From NCBI RefSeq assembly GCF_028736215.1, contig NZ_CP117883.1, forward strand, positions 1,550,001 through 1,614,000: 64,000 nt of DNA, written 5' to 3'. This stretch comes from Mucilaginibacter sp. KACC 22773 (GTDB lineage: Bacteria; Bacteroidota; Bacteroidia; Sphingobacteriales; Sphingobacteriaceae). This document shows, piece by piece, positions 44,068-52,292 of this stretch. The position numbers and the translations under genes are program-made. A model generated the notes under the pieces. The model was not told where the DNA came from. It saw only the letters and a program-made list of their open reading frames with translations, and did not search any database. Each line of letters begins with the position of its first letter. Position 1 is the first letter of the stretch.

Positions 44068-45015
44068 CTACATCCTAAACAGCTCCGACTTAAGTTTTGT
44101 CATTTCGCCTAATAAAGTGGTAACCGGAACTTTAGCGCTGCCAGACACCTGTGCTACTTTGGCTACTGCAAAATTTAACGTTTCAATCTCTGTTTCCCGT
44201 TTGTTGAGGATATCCTGGTAGGTAGATATCTTTTGCCCGTCGGACATTTTACTTATCATCAGCACGTTTTCCAATACATCGTGCTCTGTTAACTGGATGT
44301 TATTCTGGTTGGCTACCTCAACGCATTCAGCAATTACCGTTTTGGCTATCTGTAAGGCTGCTTCATTGCGGTGGAATACACCATTATCAATCTCGAGCAA
44401 CGGGCATATCGAATTAAATACGCAATTGCTGATCGCTTTTTTCCAGATCACCGTTTGAATGTTCGCCTCGGCCCTAAATGAAAATACATCGGTATTCAGT
44501 TCATCAACAATACTATCCAGGTTATCAAATGAGCTTTTAATAACCCCGATGGGTGATGATGCAACCGGCCTGAACTTTACTTTATTGTTTGAAACCGATT
44601 GGCTGGTTACAAACAGTACACACCGGTATAATTCGGTAAAGCCCGCGCCGATAAAACTATCTTCAATATGAAGGCCGTTTTGAAGAAACACGATGGGCGA
44701 GTGTTTTGCTTTAAATTTGAGTTTTTCTGCCAGTTCCTGGTTGCCGAATGATTTGTTGGTTAACAGGATAAGCCCATCAAGCTGCTTATAATTATTTAGG
44801 GTGCTGATGGTTACTTCGGCCTGCAGTGTATTGTTTTCCGTTTCTATCTCCAGCAATTCGCGGCTGGCGGGCTTATCATCTACGCTGCCGCGCAGTATGG
44901 TAACCTTTTTGCCTTTTAGGGTTAGGGCCACTGCCAAAGCCTTGGCAACAACGCCATTACCTATAATGTATATGTTTGTATCAACCTTTATAGTTTGCTC
45001 AGATACTGATTCCAT
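44068..45015 (-). CDS. ketopantoate reductase-like (PanE/ApbA family) oxidoreductase
   Basis: This 315-residue protein has an N-terminal Rossmann motif 'IYIIGNGVVAKALAVAL' (GxGxxA) and a C-terminal all-helical ApbA domain that includes 'WKKAISNCVFNSICPLLE' with the conserved catalytic Lys. The fold fits 2-dehydropantoate 2-reductase. However, location beside a MarR-GNAT gene rather than panB/panC makes a paralogue with a different keto-acid substrate equally likely. It lies 39 bp after the MarR-GNAT gene, so the two are probably co-transcribed. Confidence 0.8.
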   Translation of the reverse strand: MESVSEQTIKVDTNIYIIGNGVVAKALAVALTLKGKKVTILRGSVDDKPASRELLEIETENNTLQAEVTISTLNNYKQLDGLILLTNKSFGNQELAEKLKFKAKHSPIVFLQNGLHIEDSFIGAGFTELYRCVLFVTSQSVSNNKVKFRPVASSPIGVIKSSFDNLDSIVDELNTDVFSFRAEANIQTVIWKKAISNCVFNSICPLLEIDNGVFHRNEAALQIAKTVIAECVEVANQNNIQLTEHDVLENVLMISKMSDGQKISTYQDILNKRETEIETLNFAVAKVAQVSGSAKVPVTTLLGEMTKLKSELFRM

Positions 45016-45054
45016 AACGTTTTAATTTGTATAGTTTTAACAGACCACCCACAT

Positions 45055-46014
45055 TTAGTTATTTAGCTGCAATTCCATCTGGATGTTGCAACGCTCGTAA
45101 GGCGTAAACCGGCCAACCACTTTTTTAAATCCTAATTTTTGATACAGGCTGATGGCTTGTTTAAGCATGGTATTGCTTTCAAGATAAAGTGTGTTGCCAC
45201 CCCGGGCTTTGGCGCGTTGGGCAATGGCCTTGCCCAACAGCCAACCTATGCCTTTGCCATGTACTTTGGGCGAAACCGCCATTTTTGCCAATTCATAATC
45301 ATATTCGGGATCGTCCATTTTAAGCAGTGCACATACGCCCACAGGTTCGCCTTTGTACAGGGCAACCAGTATTTCGCCGCCCTTGTTTAAAATGTATTCC
45401 TGCGGATGATCGAGCGATTGGTAGTCTTTTTCTTCCATTTTAAAGTAGGTGCTTATCCACTCCACGTTAAGTTCGCGGAATGCCTTACTATATTGCTCTT
45501 CAAAAGGTACAATCGTAACGTCGCGGCCCTCTCTTAATTTTTTCTCGTCCTGAACCCGCTTTAACAGCGATTTTTGTTCGAGCATAAATTCCCACTCGCC
45601 GATGGCCTCCCACAGGTTGTGCCGCGTATTATCCAAAATGCCTTCTACCGCGTTTTTGACATCAACCAACTGGTACTGCAGTTTTTCATTAACTTGTTTC
45701 CCCTTGTCAGATAGCGAGAGTACATTCCTGCGGCCGTCATTGGCGTCTTTGCCTTCCGTTACCAGTCCCTTCTTCACCATCTCGGATACAATTTTGCTAA
45801 CAGAAGGGTGGGAGTGCCCGATATGCTGGGCAATTTCGGTTATGTTGAAGCTCCCTTGTGATAAGGTATAAAAAACAGGAAACCACTTGGGCTGCATGTC
45901 AATTCCAAACATCCGGTAAATGTTTGCGGCATCGTCTGTAATCTTTTCCTGGAGCATTCGCAGCCTGCTGCCAATGCCCGCTTTCCCAACTGAATTAAAG
46001 AATGAATTTTCCAT
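45055..46014 (-). CDS. MarR winged-helix / GNAT acetyltransferase fusion
   Basis: This 319-residue two-domain protein has a MarR HTH over about 1-150 ('FNITEIAQHIGHSHPSVSKIVSEMVKKGLV' region and the wing with DGRRNVLSLSDKG). The GNAT domain spans about 165-319, with acetyl-CoA loop 'KVHGKGIGWLLGKAIAQRAKARG' and 'LYQKLGFKKVVGRF'. Such fusions acetylate small molecules or proteins while regulating transcription. A perfect dyad lies 7 bp upstream (46021-46046), indicating self-regulation. Confidence 0.92.
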   Translation of the reverse strand: MENSFFNSVGKAGIGSRLRMLQEKITDDAANIYRMFGIDMQPKWFPVFYTLSQGSFNITEIAQHIGHSHPSVSKIVSEMVKKGLVTEGKDANDGRRNVLSLSDKGKQVNEKLQYQLVDVKNAVEGILDNTRHNLWEAIGEWEFMLEQKSLLKRVQDEKKLREGRDVTIVPFEEQYSKAFRELNVEWISTYFKMEEKDYQSLDHPQEYILNKGGEILVALYKGEPVGVCALLKMDDPEYDYELAKMAVSPKVHGKGIGWLLGKAIAQRAKARGGNTLYLESNTMLKQAISLYQKLGFKKVVGRFTPYERCNIQMELQLNN

Positions 46015-46020
46015 TAAAAC

Positions 46021-46046
46021 AAATTACGTAATTAGTTACGTAATTT
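46021..46046 (-). promoter_or_regulatory. perfect 11 bp dyad operator for the MarR-GNAT gene
   Basis: AAATTACGTAA (46021-46031) and TTACGTAATTT (46036-46046) are exact complements around TTAG. Each half contains TTACGTAA. It begins 7 bp before the start codon and overlaps a near-consensus minus-strand TAnTTTG box. Size and position fit a MarR dimer site. Confidence 0.75.
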
Positions 46047-46172
46047 GCAAACTGTAATTAAAACGGAAAACTAACTGGTATCAAAATAAAGTTTTAAAAT
46101 AGATTTATTTAATCAGGCCGTCTGTAAAATGGGGAGCATATCGCCCTACAGGATGCGTAGATGAAATTGTGC

Positions 46173-49100
46173 TTAGCTGATTATTTCCTTCTCTAACAAG
46201 CCAATAATCAGCCTAATTTCTTCCTCAATTTCGTTTACAAGGGTTTGTGTGTTTTCCAGTATAAAAACAGGCATATGCTCCAGTTCCCTGGCCAGTTTGG
46301 CCAGGTGGTTTAAGCCGGCAGTTACCGCGGTGCCGTACAGTTTATGTCCATGTAAATTTAATTTCTTCAAATCACCAGCCTTTAAGTCTAATTGTAACAT
46401 TGAAATTGACTCTGTTAACTCAACTTTTGTCAGGCTAAGTAATTCCTTTAAAATCTCATCGTCATCACCAAAATAGCTCCTTACATGTTGTACGTCAAAG
46501 TGTACAGGTGTGCTAACCGGTAAATCCGGACCTGGTTCGGGCGCTTCGGAGGAGCCAAAGGAATGCAGCCACTTTTGAAACACAGCCAATATGGTTTCTT
46601 CAACTACTGGCTTAACAACAAAATCGTCCATCCCTGCTTCCAGGCATTTTTCCCTTTCGCTTTTTACGTTGCCAGCCGTTAAGGCAATAATAGGTATTTG
46701 GCGGCCGTGCTGTATTGCACGGATTTGCCGGGTGGCTTCGTACCCATTCATCTCAGGCATCTGGACATCCATTAAAATTAAATCGGGCCGGTGTAACCGG
46801 CAACAGGCAAGGGCTTCCATGCCATTCCCCGCTTCCAGGATCAGGGCATTCGGGGCAATCCGGCGGATGATAGTTTTGGCAAGCAACATATTCACAGCGT
46901 TATCCTCGGCAACCAGGATGGTTAGGTTGCCGGTTAATTCTGCAACAATTTCAGCGGGTCCATCAGGCTTAGTTTCGATGGTAGTTTTCTGATGCAAACG
47001 GGATAAGGCGTTATATATATCCTCGGTTTTGATGGGTTTCACCATCCGGTGGTTCACTTTCAATTCTTCGCACGACCTGATCATCTTTTCATCGTCAGAT
47101 GAACTGTGTAATAAAATAATAGGCTGGCCGGTTGGCGAATCGCTAAAGCTTTCGCGAATTTTTTTGATAGTTTCCAGCCCATCCATATAGGGCATATGGT
47201 AATCCATCACAATTACATCATAACACTCGCCGGCCGCCAGTAGCTGTAAGGCTTCGAAGCCATTTTTTGCCTCTGTGGTTAAAATTTGCCGCAACAAAAG
47301 CATTTGTTTGATGATTAGCCGGTTGTTGTCGTTGTCATCAACAACAAGTACTTTTTTAATCAGACCAATGTTTTCCCAGCTAACGGGCTCGCCCTGTTCG
47401 GTTTGTACATGGATATCAAAATAAAAAGTGCTGCCTTTACCCGGTGAACTTTCCAGCTGCAGTTTGCTGTTCATTAACCCCAGGAGTTTATTAGAAATGG
47501 TGAGGCCTAAACCTGTGCCGCCATATTTTTTGGTGGTCGACCCATCTTCCTGTGAAAAGGCTTCAAATATTTTTTCCTGTTTTTCGGGTTTTATCCCAAT
47601 ACCGGTATCCCTTACACTAAAGCGTAACGTAGTACCGGGTACCGGTGTTGCTGGTGCTACTTCCTCTATCTTTAACTCAATCTCGCCCGTTGCTGTAAAC
47701 TTCGCGGCGTTGCTGAGCAGGTTAATCAGGATTTGTTTCAGCCGCACCGAATCTACCCACATAAATCTGGGGAGGTTATAAGATATGTTCAGGAGCATTT
47801 CCAGCCCCTTTTTTTGAACCTGGTAGGTTATTATATCTGTTGATTGCGAACCGATATCGTACAAGTCGCATTTTTCGATGTCCAGTTCCAGTTTCCCTGC
47901 TTCGATTTTTGAAAAATCCAGGATATCATTAATAATGCTTAATAAGGCATTGGCCGATTGGTTGACAATGGAAAGATACTGGTGCTGGGTTTCGTTCAGC
48001 TGCGTTTTTAAAACAAGGTCGGTAAATCCGATAACACCATTTAACGGCGTCCGGATTTCATGGCTCATATTGGCCAGGAATTCCGATTTGGCAATACTGG
48101 CCTCATCTGCCAGTTGTTTGGCTTCCTTCAGTTCATCCCTTTGCTTCACAATGGAGGTGATAATCTCGGACGAGGTCATGATGCCGCCTATTGCCCCATC
48201 AAACCGGTACCAGGGCCGCATTTCAATGTTAAGGTATTGTTCTTCCGGCATCCCGCGCAATTTAACCCGCACTTCCTCGCGCCTTATTACCTCGCCGTTT
48301 AAAACCCTTTGGTGTGTTGCCCGGTTTGTTTCGCTGGCAGGGCCAAATACTTCATAGGGTGTTAAGCCGATAATGTTACGGTTTCCTAAGCCATAATCCT
48401 GCAAATATTGCCTGCTCACGGCTATAAACCGCATATTTGTATCGGCCATAGCAATAGGCGAAGGCGAATGTTCAACAAAGGCCGATAAAATGGCTTTTTC
48501 GTTCAGTAATTCGGTCTCGGCTTTTTTTTGCTGTTCAATATCCTGGATGGTGCCAAACAGCCGCTGGCAAACGCCGTTGGCAAATTCGGCCTGGCCTAAA
48601 CTCCTTACCCAAAGCTCTTCGCCGGCCGGGGTTACAATTTGTATCTCCAGGTCCCAGGGTGGGCCTTCGGCCATGGCAAGGTTAGCAGCGGCCGAAATTT
48701 TATCCCGGCTTTCGCCTGCTTTATAAAAATTGATGATGCCGCTCAAATCAGGTTCATAATCCGCGGGCACGCCATATATCTGTTTGGTAACTGTTGTCCA
48801 TTCAATTTTTTGCCGCTGCACATTATATTCCCAGCCGCCAATACGGGCTACCTTGCCGGTTTCTTCCAGCATTTGCCGGGTGCGCTCCAGGTTTCTTTCC
48901 AGGAAGTGTTTTTCGGTAATATCAATGGCATTACCTATTACGTATGGTTGGTCTCCCTGTTGTTCAAGTATGTTGCTAAACATCCAGATCCGGGGGCTGC
49001 CATCCTTGTGCCGGGTAACCATCTGGCCCCTGGCGCCCCCTTTTTCCTTTATTTCTTTTAAGTACGCGGTTAACTGCGGATGCCGATTAGGTGGTACAAT

Positions 49101-50114
49101 ATCAAACAAACTTAAAGTTAAAATTTCGGCAAGCGTATAACCCAAAAGCGAAGCCCCGGCCATATTTACCGACAGGAAACGGCCAGACAGGTCATGGGTG
49201 CACATGAGCCCCTGCGAGTTTTCAAAAAAAACGCGCAGCCTTTCCTCGCTGATGGCCAGTTGCTGCTCTTTTAATTCTTCGTCGGTTACATCGCGCCCTA
49301 TGCAAAACAGGTTGCCGGTATTGGGGTCGGGCGTGGTTTCCCAGCGGATGGATTTGTATATTCCGGATTTAGTCCTGGTACGGTAGGTTACCTGTCGTAC
49401 TTTTTTATCCGATATCATCCCGGTCACATCTTCTTCCGCGGCTTTCAGGTCGTCCGGGTGGATCAAATCCAGGTAGGGGGTAGCTAAAATATAGGCATCG
49501 TCCCATCCAAAAGTTGATTCAAAAGCGGGGTTAATCCTTTTAAAATATCCATCTGTTCCGGCGATGCAAATCAGGTCGGCCGATAAATTAAACAGCTTTT
49601 CAAAACTTTGAAGTTCCTGTTTTTGCAGGCGGTCTGTTACTAACGTGGCTGCCTCTTGCGCCAACAGGCGTAATGATTCCTGTTGTATCTCCGAAAGCTG
49701 TTTCGGTTCGTATCCTAACAGACTTAAAGCACCCAGGGTTTTGCCTTCGGGACCGATCAAAGGCTGCGCTGCGAAAAACCTGATTGGGTGGCTGCCATCT
49801 GCCAGCGCGTTTGATTTAAAACATTCATCGTGCTGGGTATCCTGAACTTCAAACAGCGACTGCTCCTTTAAGATATGGTTGCAAAAGGCCAAGTAACCCA
49901 GGCCCTCGGGTGACCCGGGGAATGTTTTGGCATGTGTCCAATCGTTGTTTTCGTCGAGCAGAGAAATCAGCGCTATTGGCGTTCCGCACGTGATGGAAGC
50001 CAGGCGGGCGATAGATTCAAATCCCGGTTCGCTAAAAGAACGGAACAGCTGATCATGGGCCGGGCTGTTCAATTGTTCTTTTTTAAGTTCGGGATTCGGC
50101 ATGCCGGTTATCAA
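46173..50114 (-). CDS. hybrid sensor histidine kinase/response regulator
   Basis: This 1313-residue cytosolic protein begins with a GAF domain (about 25-165). PAS domains follow at about 168-290, 293-412, 425-540 and 545-665. The kinase has His685 in 'HEIRTPLNGVIGF', then an HATPase domain (about 790-905). Two receiver domains follow (about 925-1045 with 'DVIVMDYHMP', and 1068-1190 with 'LILMDVQMPEMNG'), and a C-terminal HPt domain (about 1215-1313) has His in 'LHGHKLYG'. This is a complete internal phosphorelay without an output domain. A final response regulator must be elsewhere. A Met 4 codons in (50102) is an alternative start. No signal peptide. Confidence 0.93.
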   Translation of the reverse strand: MITGMPNPELKKEQLNSPAHDQLFRSFSEPGFESIARLASITCGTPIALISLLDENNDWTHAKTFPGSPEGLGYLAFCNHILKEQSLFEVQDTQHDECFKSNALADGSHPIRFFAAQPLIGPEGKTLGALSLLGYEPKQLSEIQQESLRLLAQEAATLVTDRLQKQELQSFEKLFNLSADLICIAGTDGYFKRINPAFESTFGWDDAYILATPYLDLIHPDDLKAAEEDVTGMISDKKVRQVTYRTRTKSGIYKSIRWETTPDPNTGNLFCIGRDVTDEELKEQQLAISEERLRVFFENSQGLMCTHDLSGRFLSVNMAGASLLGYTLAEILTLSLFDIVPPNRHPQLTAYLKEIKEKGGARGQMVTRHKDGSPRIWMFSNILEQQGDQPYVIGNAIDITEKHFLERNLERTRQMLEETGKVARIGGWEYNVQRQKIEWTTVTKQIYGVPADYEPDLSGIINFYKAGESRDKISAAANLAMAEGPPWDLEIQIVTPAGEELWVRSLGQAEFANGVCQRLFGTIQDIEQQKKAETELLNEKAILSAFVEHSPSPIAMADTNMRFIAVSRQYLQDYGLGNRNIIGLTPYEVFGPASETNRATHQRVLNGEVIRREEVRVKLRGMPEEQYLNIEMRPWYRFDGAIGGIMTSSEIITSIVKQRDELKEAKQLADEASIAKSEFLANMSHEIRTPLNGVIGFTDLVLKTQLNETQHQYLSIVNQSANALLSIINDILDFSKIEAGKLELDIEKCDLYDIGSQSTDIITYQVQKKGLEMLLNISYNLPRFMWVDSVRLKQILINLLSNAAKFTATGEIELKIEEVAPATPVPGTTLRFSVRDTGIGIKPEKQEKIFEAFSQEDGSTTKKYGGTGLGLTISNKLLGLMNSKLQLESSPGKGSTFYFDIHVQTEQGEPVSWENIGLIKKVLVVDDNDNNRLIIKQMLLLRQILTTEAKNGFEALQLLAAGECYDVIVMDYHMPYMDGLETIKKIRESFSDSPTGQPIILLHSSSDDEKMIRSCEELKVNHRMVKPIKTEDIYNALSRLHQKTTIETKPDGPAEIVAELTGNLTILVAEDNAVNMLLAKTIIRRIAPNALILEAGNGMEALACCRLHRPDLILMDVQMPEMNGYEATRQIRAIQHGRQIPIIALTAGNVKSEREKCLEAGMDDFVVKPVVEETILAVFQKWLHSFGSSEAPEPGPDLPVSTPVHFDVQHVRSYFGDDDEILKELLSLTKVELTESISMLQLDLKAGDLKKLNLHGHKLYGTAVTAGLNHLAKLARELEHMPVFILENTQTLVNEIEEEIRLIIGLLEKEIIS

Positions 50115-50338
50115 GTTTAGTAGTTTTCGTCCAATAAATCTATGACAAAAATACTAAATTTAGCTGTAGGTCATTTGTTTAAATTTGAAGGCAAGCCGGC
50201 TGCGGGTTAACTAAATAAGTGAAATCTATAGTAATTTCTTTATTTAATAATACCCAAATAGGCGCCCATCAACCCGGGGGCTACCAGAAAAAAAAGCTCG
50301 GGCTACGGATAGAAACCCGACCTGGACCGGATATTTTT

Positions 50339-50953
50339 TTATTTACCTGCAATGTTATTAAATACCAGGTTTAATGACACCACAATTTCATCGGCAATCA
50401 TTTTATCTTTAACGGCCGAGAAAAAATCCCATGCTTTGGGTTCGGGTTGAAGGTCGATATTCCACTTTAGCCGGTGTATTTCAAGGTCGGCTTTTGCAAT
50501 AACAGTATTCCCTTTTTTCCGGATAGCTGCCACAAACTCAATGGGGTTGGTAATGCCTTTTATGGTAAGGTTGCCAGATACTTTATAAATGCCGGCCTTA
50601 CCGGTAGCGTTAACTTGCCTGACGTTCATGATAGCGCCGGGATGTTTTTCTATATCAAAAAATCCCGGTTTTCTTAACTCCTTATCTACTTTTTGGTTTT
50701 CGGCTGCAACTGCATGGTCAACGCTGCGTATGCTGTTCATATCCATATTCAAGGAGCCGTCCGTTGGTTCGCCCGCGGGCGAATAATTGAGGTTGCCGGT
50801 ATTAAAAAGCAGGTAGCCGTTGTGGCCGCCCATGGTATTACGGGTATTCCATAAAATTTTACTTTTCTTAGCGTCCAACTGGTAAGTTTGCTGCGCGTAA
50901 GCAGCAAGGTGAAACATAGTCAGGAACAGGATAATTGCGGGTTTATTGATCAT
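50339..50953 (-). CDS. YceI-like lipid-binding periplasmic protein
   Basis: The frame opens at 50977, but the promoter box at 50975-50982 lies over that start, and the Met at 50953 begins a clean signal peptide (MINKPAIILFLTMFHLAAYA, then Gln). 50953 is therefore used (204 residues). The mature part is a YceI lipocalin-like barrel ('YQLDAKKSKILWNTRNTMGGHNG', '...LTIKGITNPIEFV'), which binds isoprenoids or other amphiphiles. It is divergent from the membrane winged-helix gene. Confidence 0.88.
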   Translation of the reverse strand: MINKPAIILFLTMFHLAAYAQQTYQLDAKKSKILWNTRNTMGGHNGYLLFNTGNLNYSPAGEPTDGSLNMDMNSIRSVDHAVAAENQKVDKELRKPGFFDIEKHPGAIMNVRQVNATGKAGIYKVSGNLTIKGITNPIEFVAAIRKKGNTVIAKADLEIHRLKWNIDLQPEPKAWDFFSAVKDKMIADEIVVSLNLVFNNIAGK

Positions 50954-50974
50954 AGCATTATAAATTTGATGCTG

Positions 50975-51012
50975 CAAACCTATTCACGTACAGTAAGTTT
51001 ATGATTATAAAC
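50975..51012 (-). promoter_or_regulatory. YceI promoter box and dyad in the divergent region
   Basis: The complement of 50975-50982 reads TAGGTTTG, an exact TAnnTTTG -7 box about 22 bp before the chosen YceI start. GTTTAT-GATT-ATAAAC at 50997-51012 is a perfect 6 bp dyad in the -33 area. It could be bound by the divergent winged-helix regulator. Confidence 0.6.
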
Positions 51013-51052
51013 ATTGTAAATAAAAGCGTAAACTTTGTAAATTCAACCGTTT

Positions 51053-51955
51053 ATGGATATGGCCGGTTATAAAACAAGCTTGAATATGAAAACCAGGTAT
51101 CTTTTGGGGTTTACGGTACTACTATTTACAACCGCTATTTGTGCGGCTTTTAGTTTAACCGGTAATGACGATTTTGATTTGGCCAGGCAGCAGGTAATGC
51201 TCCGCAAGATAGGGCATGAGGTACTTTTGCATTCGGGCGATAGCACGTCACGGGTGTTGCCTGTTAAAAAAATAGCCGAAAACGAATACCAGGTAAGGTT
51301 TGAAAACGAGTTTGCCTTTGAGCCCGATTCGCTTGTAAAAATAATAAGCCGCTCGCTGGCAAAAGATAAGCTGGCACATAACTACATTGTGACTGTATTA
51401 AAATGTACCGGAAAGGATGTCATATTTGGCTATATGATATCTGGTAACCGGCAGGATAATATTGTGCCCTGCCTGGGCCGCAGGCAACCCAAAAGCTGTT
51501 ACCTTATTAACCTGAAATTTGAGGGCCGGCGTATTACAGCCGCACAAAAAGCTTATTTATTAGGCGGTTTGCCTTTCCTGGCCTTTATAGGGCTGATATT
51601 TTCGCAATCGGTTAAAACCCGGAAAAATAAAGTTACAGCAACTTTTGCCGGTGTTGATAGTTTTAAACTTGGCAATTCCATTTTTGACCCCGGTAACCGG
51701 CAAATTATAGCTGCCGGAGTTACAACCGCACTCACCGTAAAAGAAAATAAGCTGCTGCTGATCTTCGCCCGGTCGCCAAATGTAATTATTGAAAGAGGCC
51801 GGCTTCAAAAAGAAATTTGGGAAGACGAGGGCGTAATTGTAGGCAGAAGCCTGGATATGTTTATATCAAAGCTGAGAAAGAAATTGGAAAATGATTCTTC
51901 AATCCAGCTGACAAATATCCACGGCAGGGGGTATAAACTGGAAATTGGTGAGTAA
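51053..51955 (+). CDS. membrane-bound winged-helix regulator with periplasmic sensor domain
   Basis: This 300-residue protein has membrane span 1 at about 15-35 and a periplasmic domain at 36-165 with three cysteines (C117, C140, C149). Span 2 is at about 167-186, with an OmpR/PhoB-type winged helix at about 200-300 ('RGRLQKEIWEDEGVIVGRSLDMFISKLRKKL', then 'IHGRGYKLEI'). The DNA-binding domain is C-terminal and cytosolic, the reverse of ToxR/CadC, and there is no receiver domain. It probably converts a periplasmic signal directly into transcription. The likely first target is the divergent YceI gene. Met12 is an alternative start. Confidence 0.85.
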   Translation: MDMAGYKTSLNMKTRYLLGFTVLLFTTAICAAFSLTGNDDFDLARQQVMLRKIGHEVLLHSGDSTSRVLPVKKIAENEYQVRFENEFAFEPDSLVKIISRSLAKDKLAHNYIVTVLKCTGKDVIFGYMISGNRQDNIVPCLGRRQPKSCYLINLKFEGRRITAAQKAYLLGGLPFLAFIGLIFSQSVKTRKNKVTATFAGVDSFKLGNSIFDPGNRQIIAAGVTTALTVKENKLLLIFARSPNVIIERGRLQKEIWEDEGVIVGRSLDMFISKLRKKLENDSSIQLTNIHGRGYKLEIGE

Positions 51956-52016
51956 TTACATACTGCGGCTCCTTTCATTTTTCCCAGGTATTTATATTAA
52001 ATAAAACTGCAAATTT

Positions 52017-52067
52017 ACGCTGCGGCGGCTATTGTTTTGCCACGGCCGTCAGGAGCGCAGCGTTTTT
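52017..52067 (+). terminator. terminator after the membrane winged-helix gene
   Basis: ACGCTGCG (52017-52024) pairs with CGCAGCGT (52056-52063) and is followed by TTTT. The loop is long (31 nt, partly self-complementary). It lies 62 bp past the stop codon. The rest of the 337 bp gap to 52292 is AT-rich and must hold the promoter of the next kinase. Confidence 0.6.
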
Positions 52068-52292
52068 CCGTTACCTGCCATCTCCCTTCGCGGCGACATT
52101 TATAAGCTATTTATCTGCAACCAAATAGTGCCAATGCCAACTAATTAATAAATTTAAATTATATATTTATAACTTAAAAGTCATTTAATCGTAAAAACCT
52201 AATAAGCAACTGTCTAAATAAGATAATGGTGCTTGTAATACCGCTTAAAATGGCTTTGCTGCATAACCCTGATTATATTTTTTTTTGATTGA

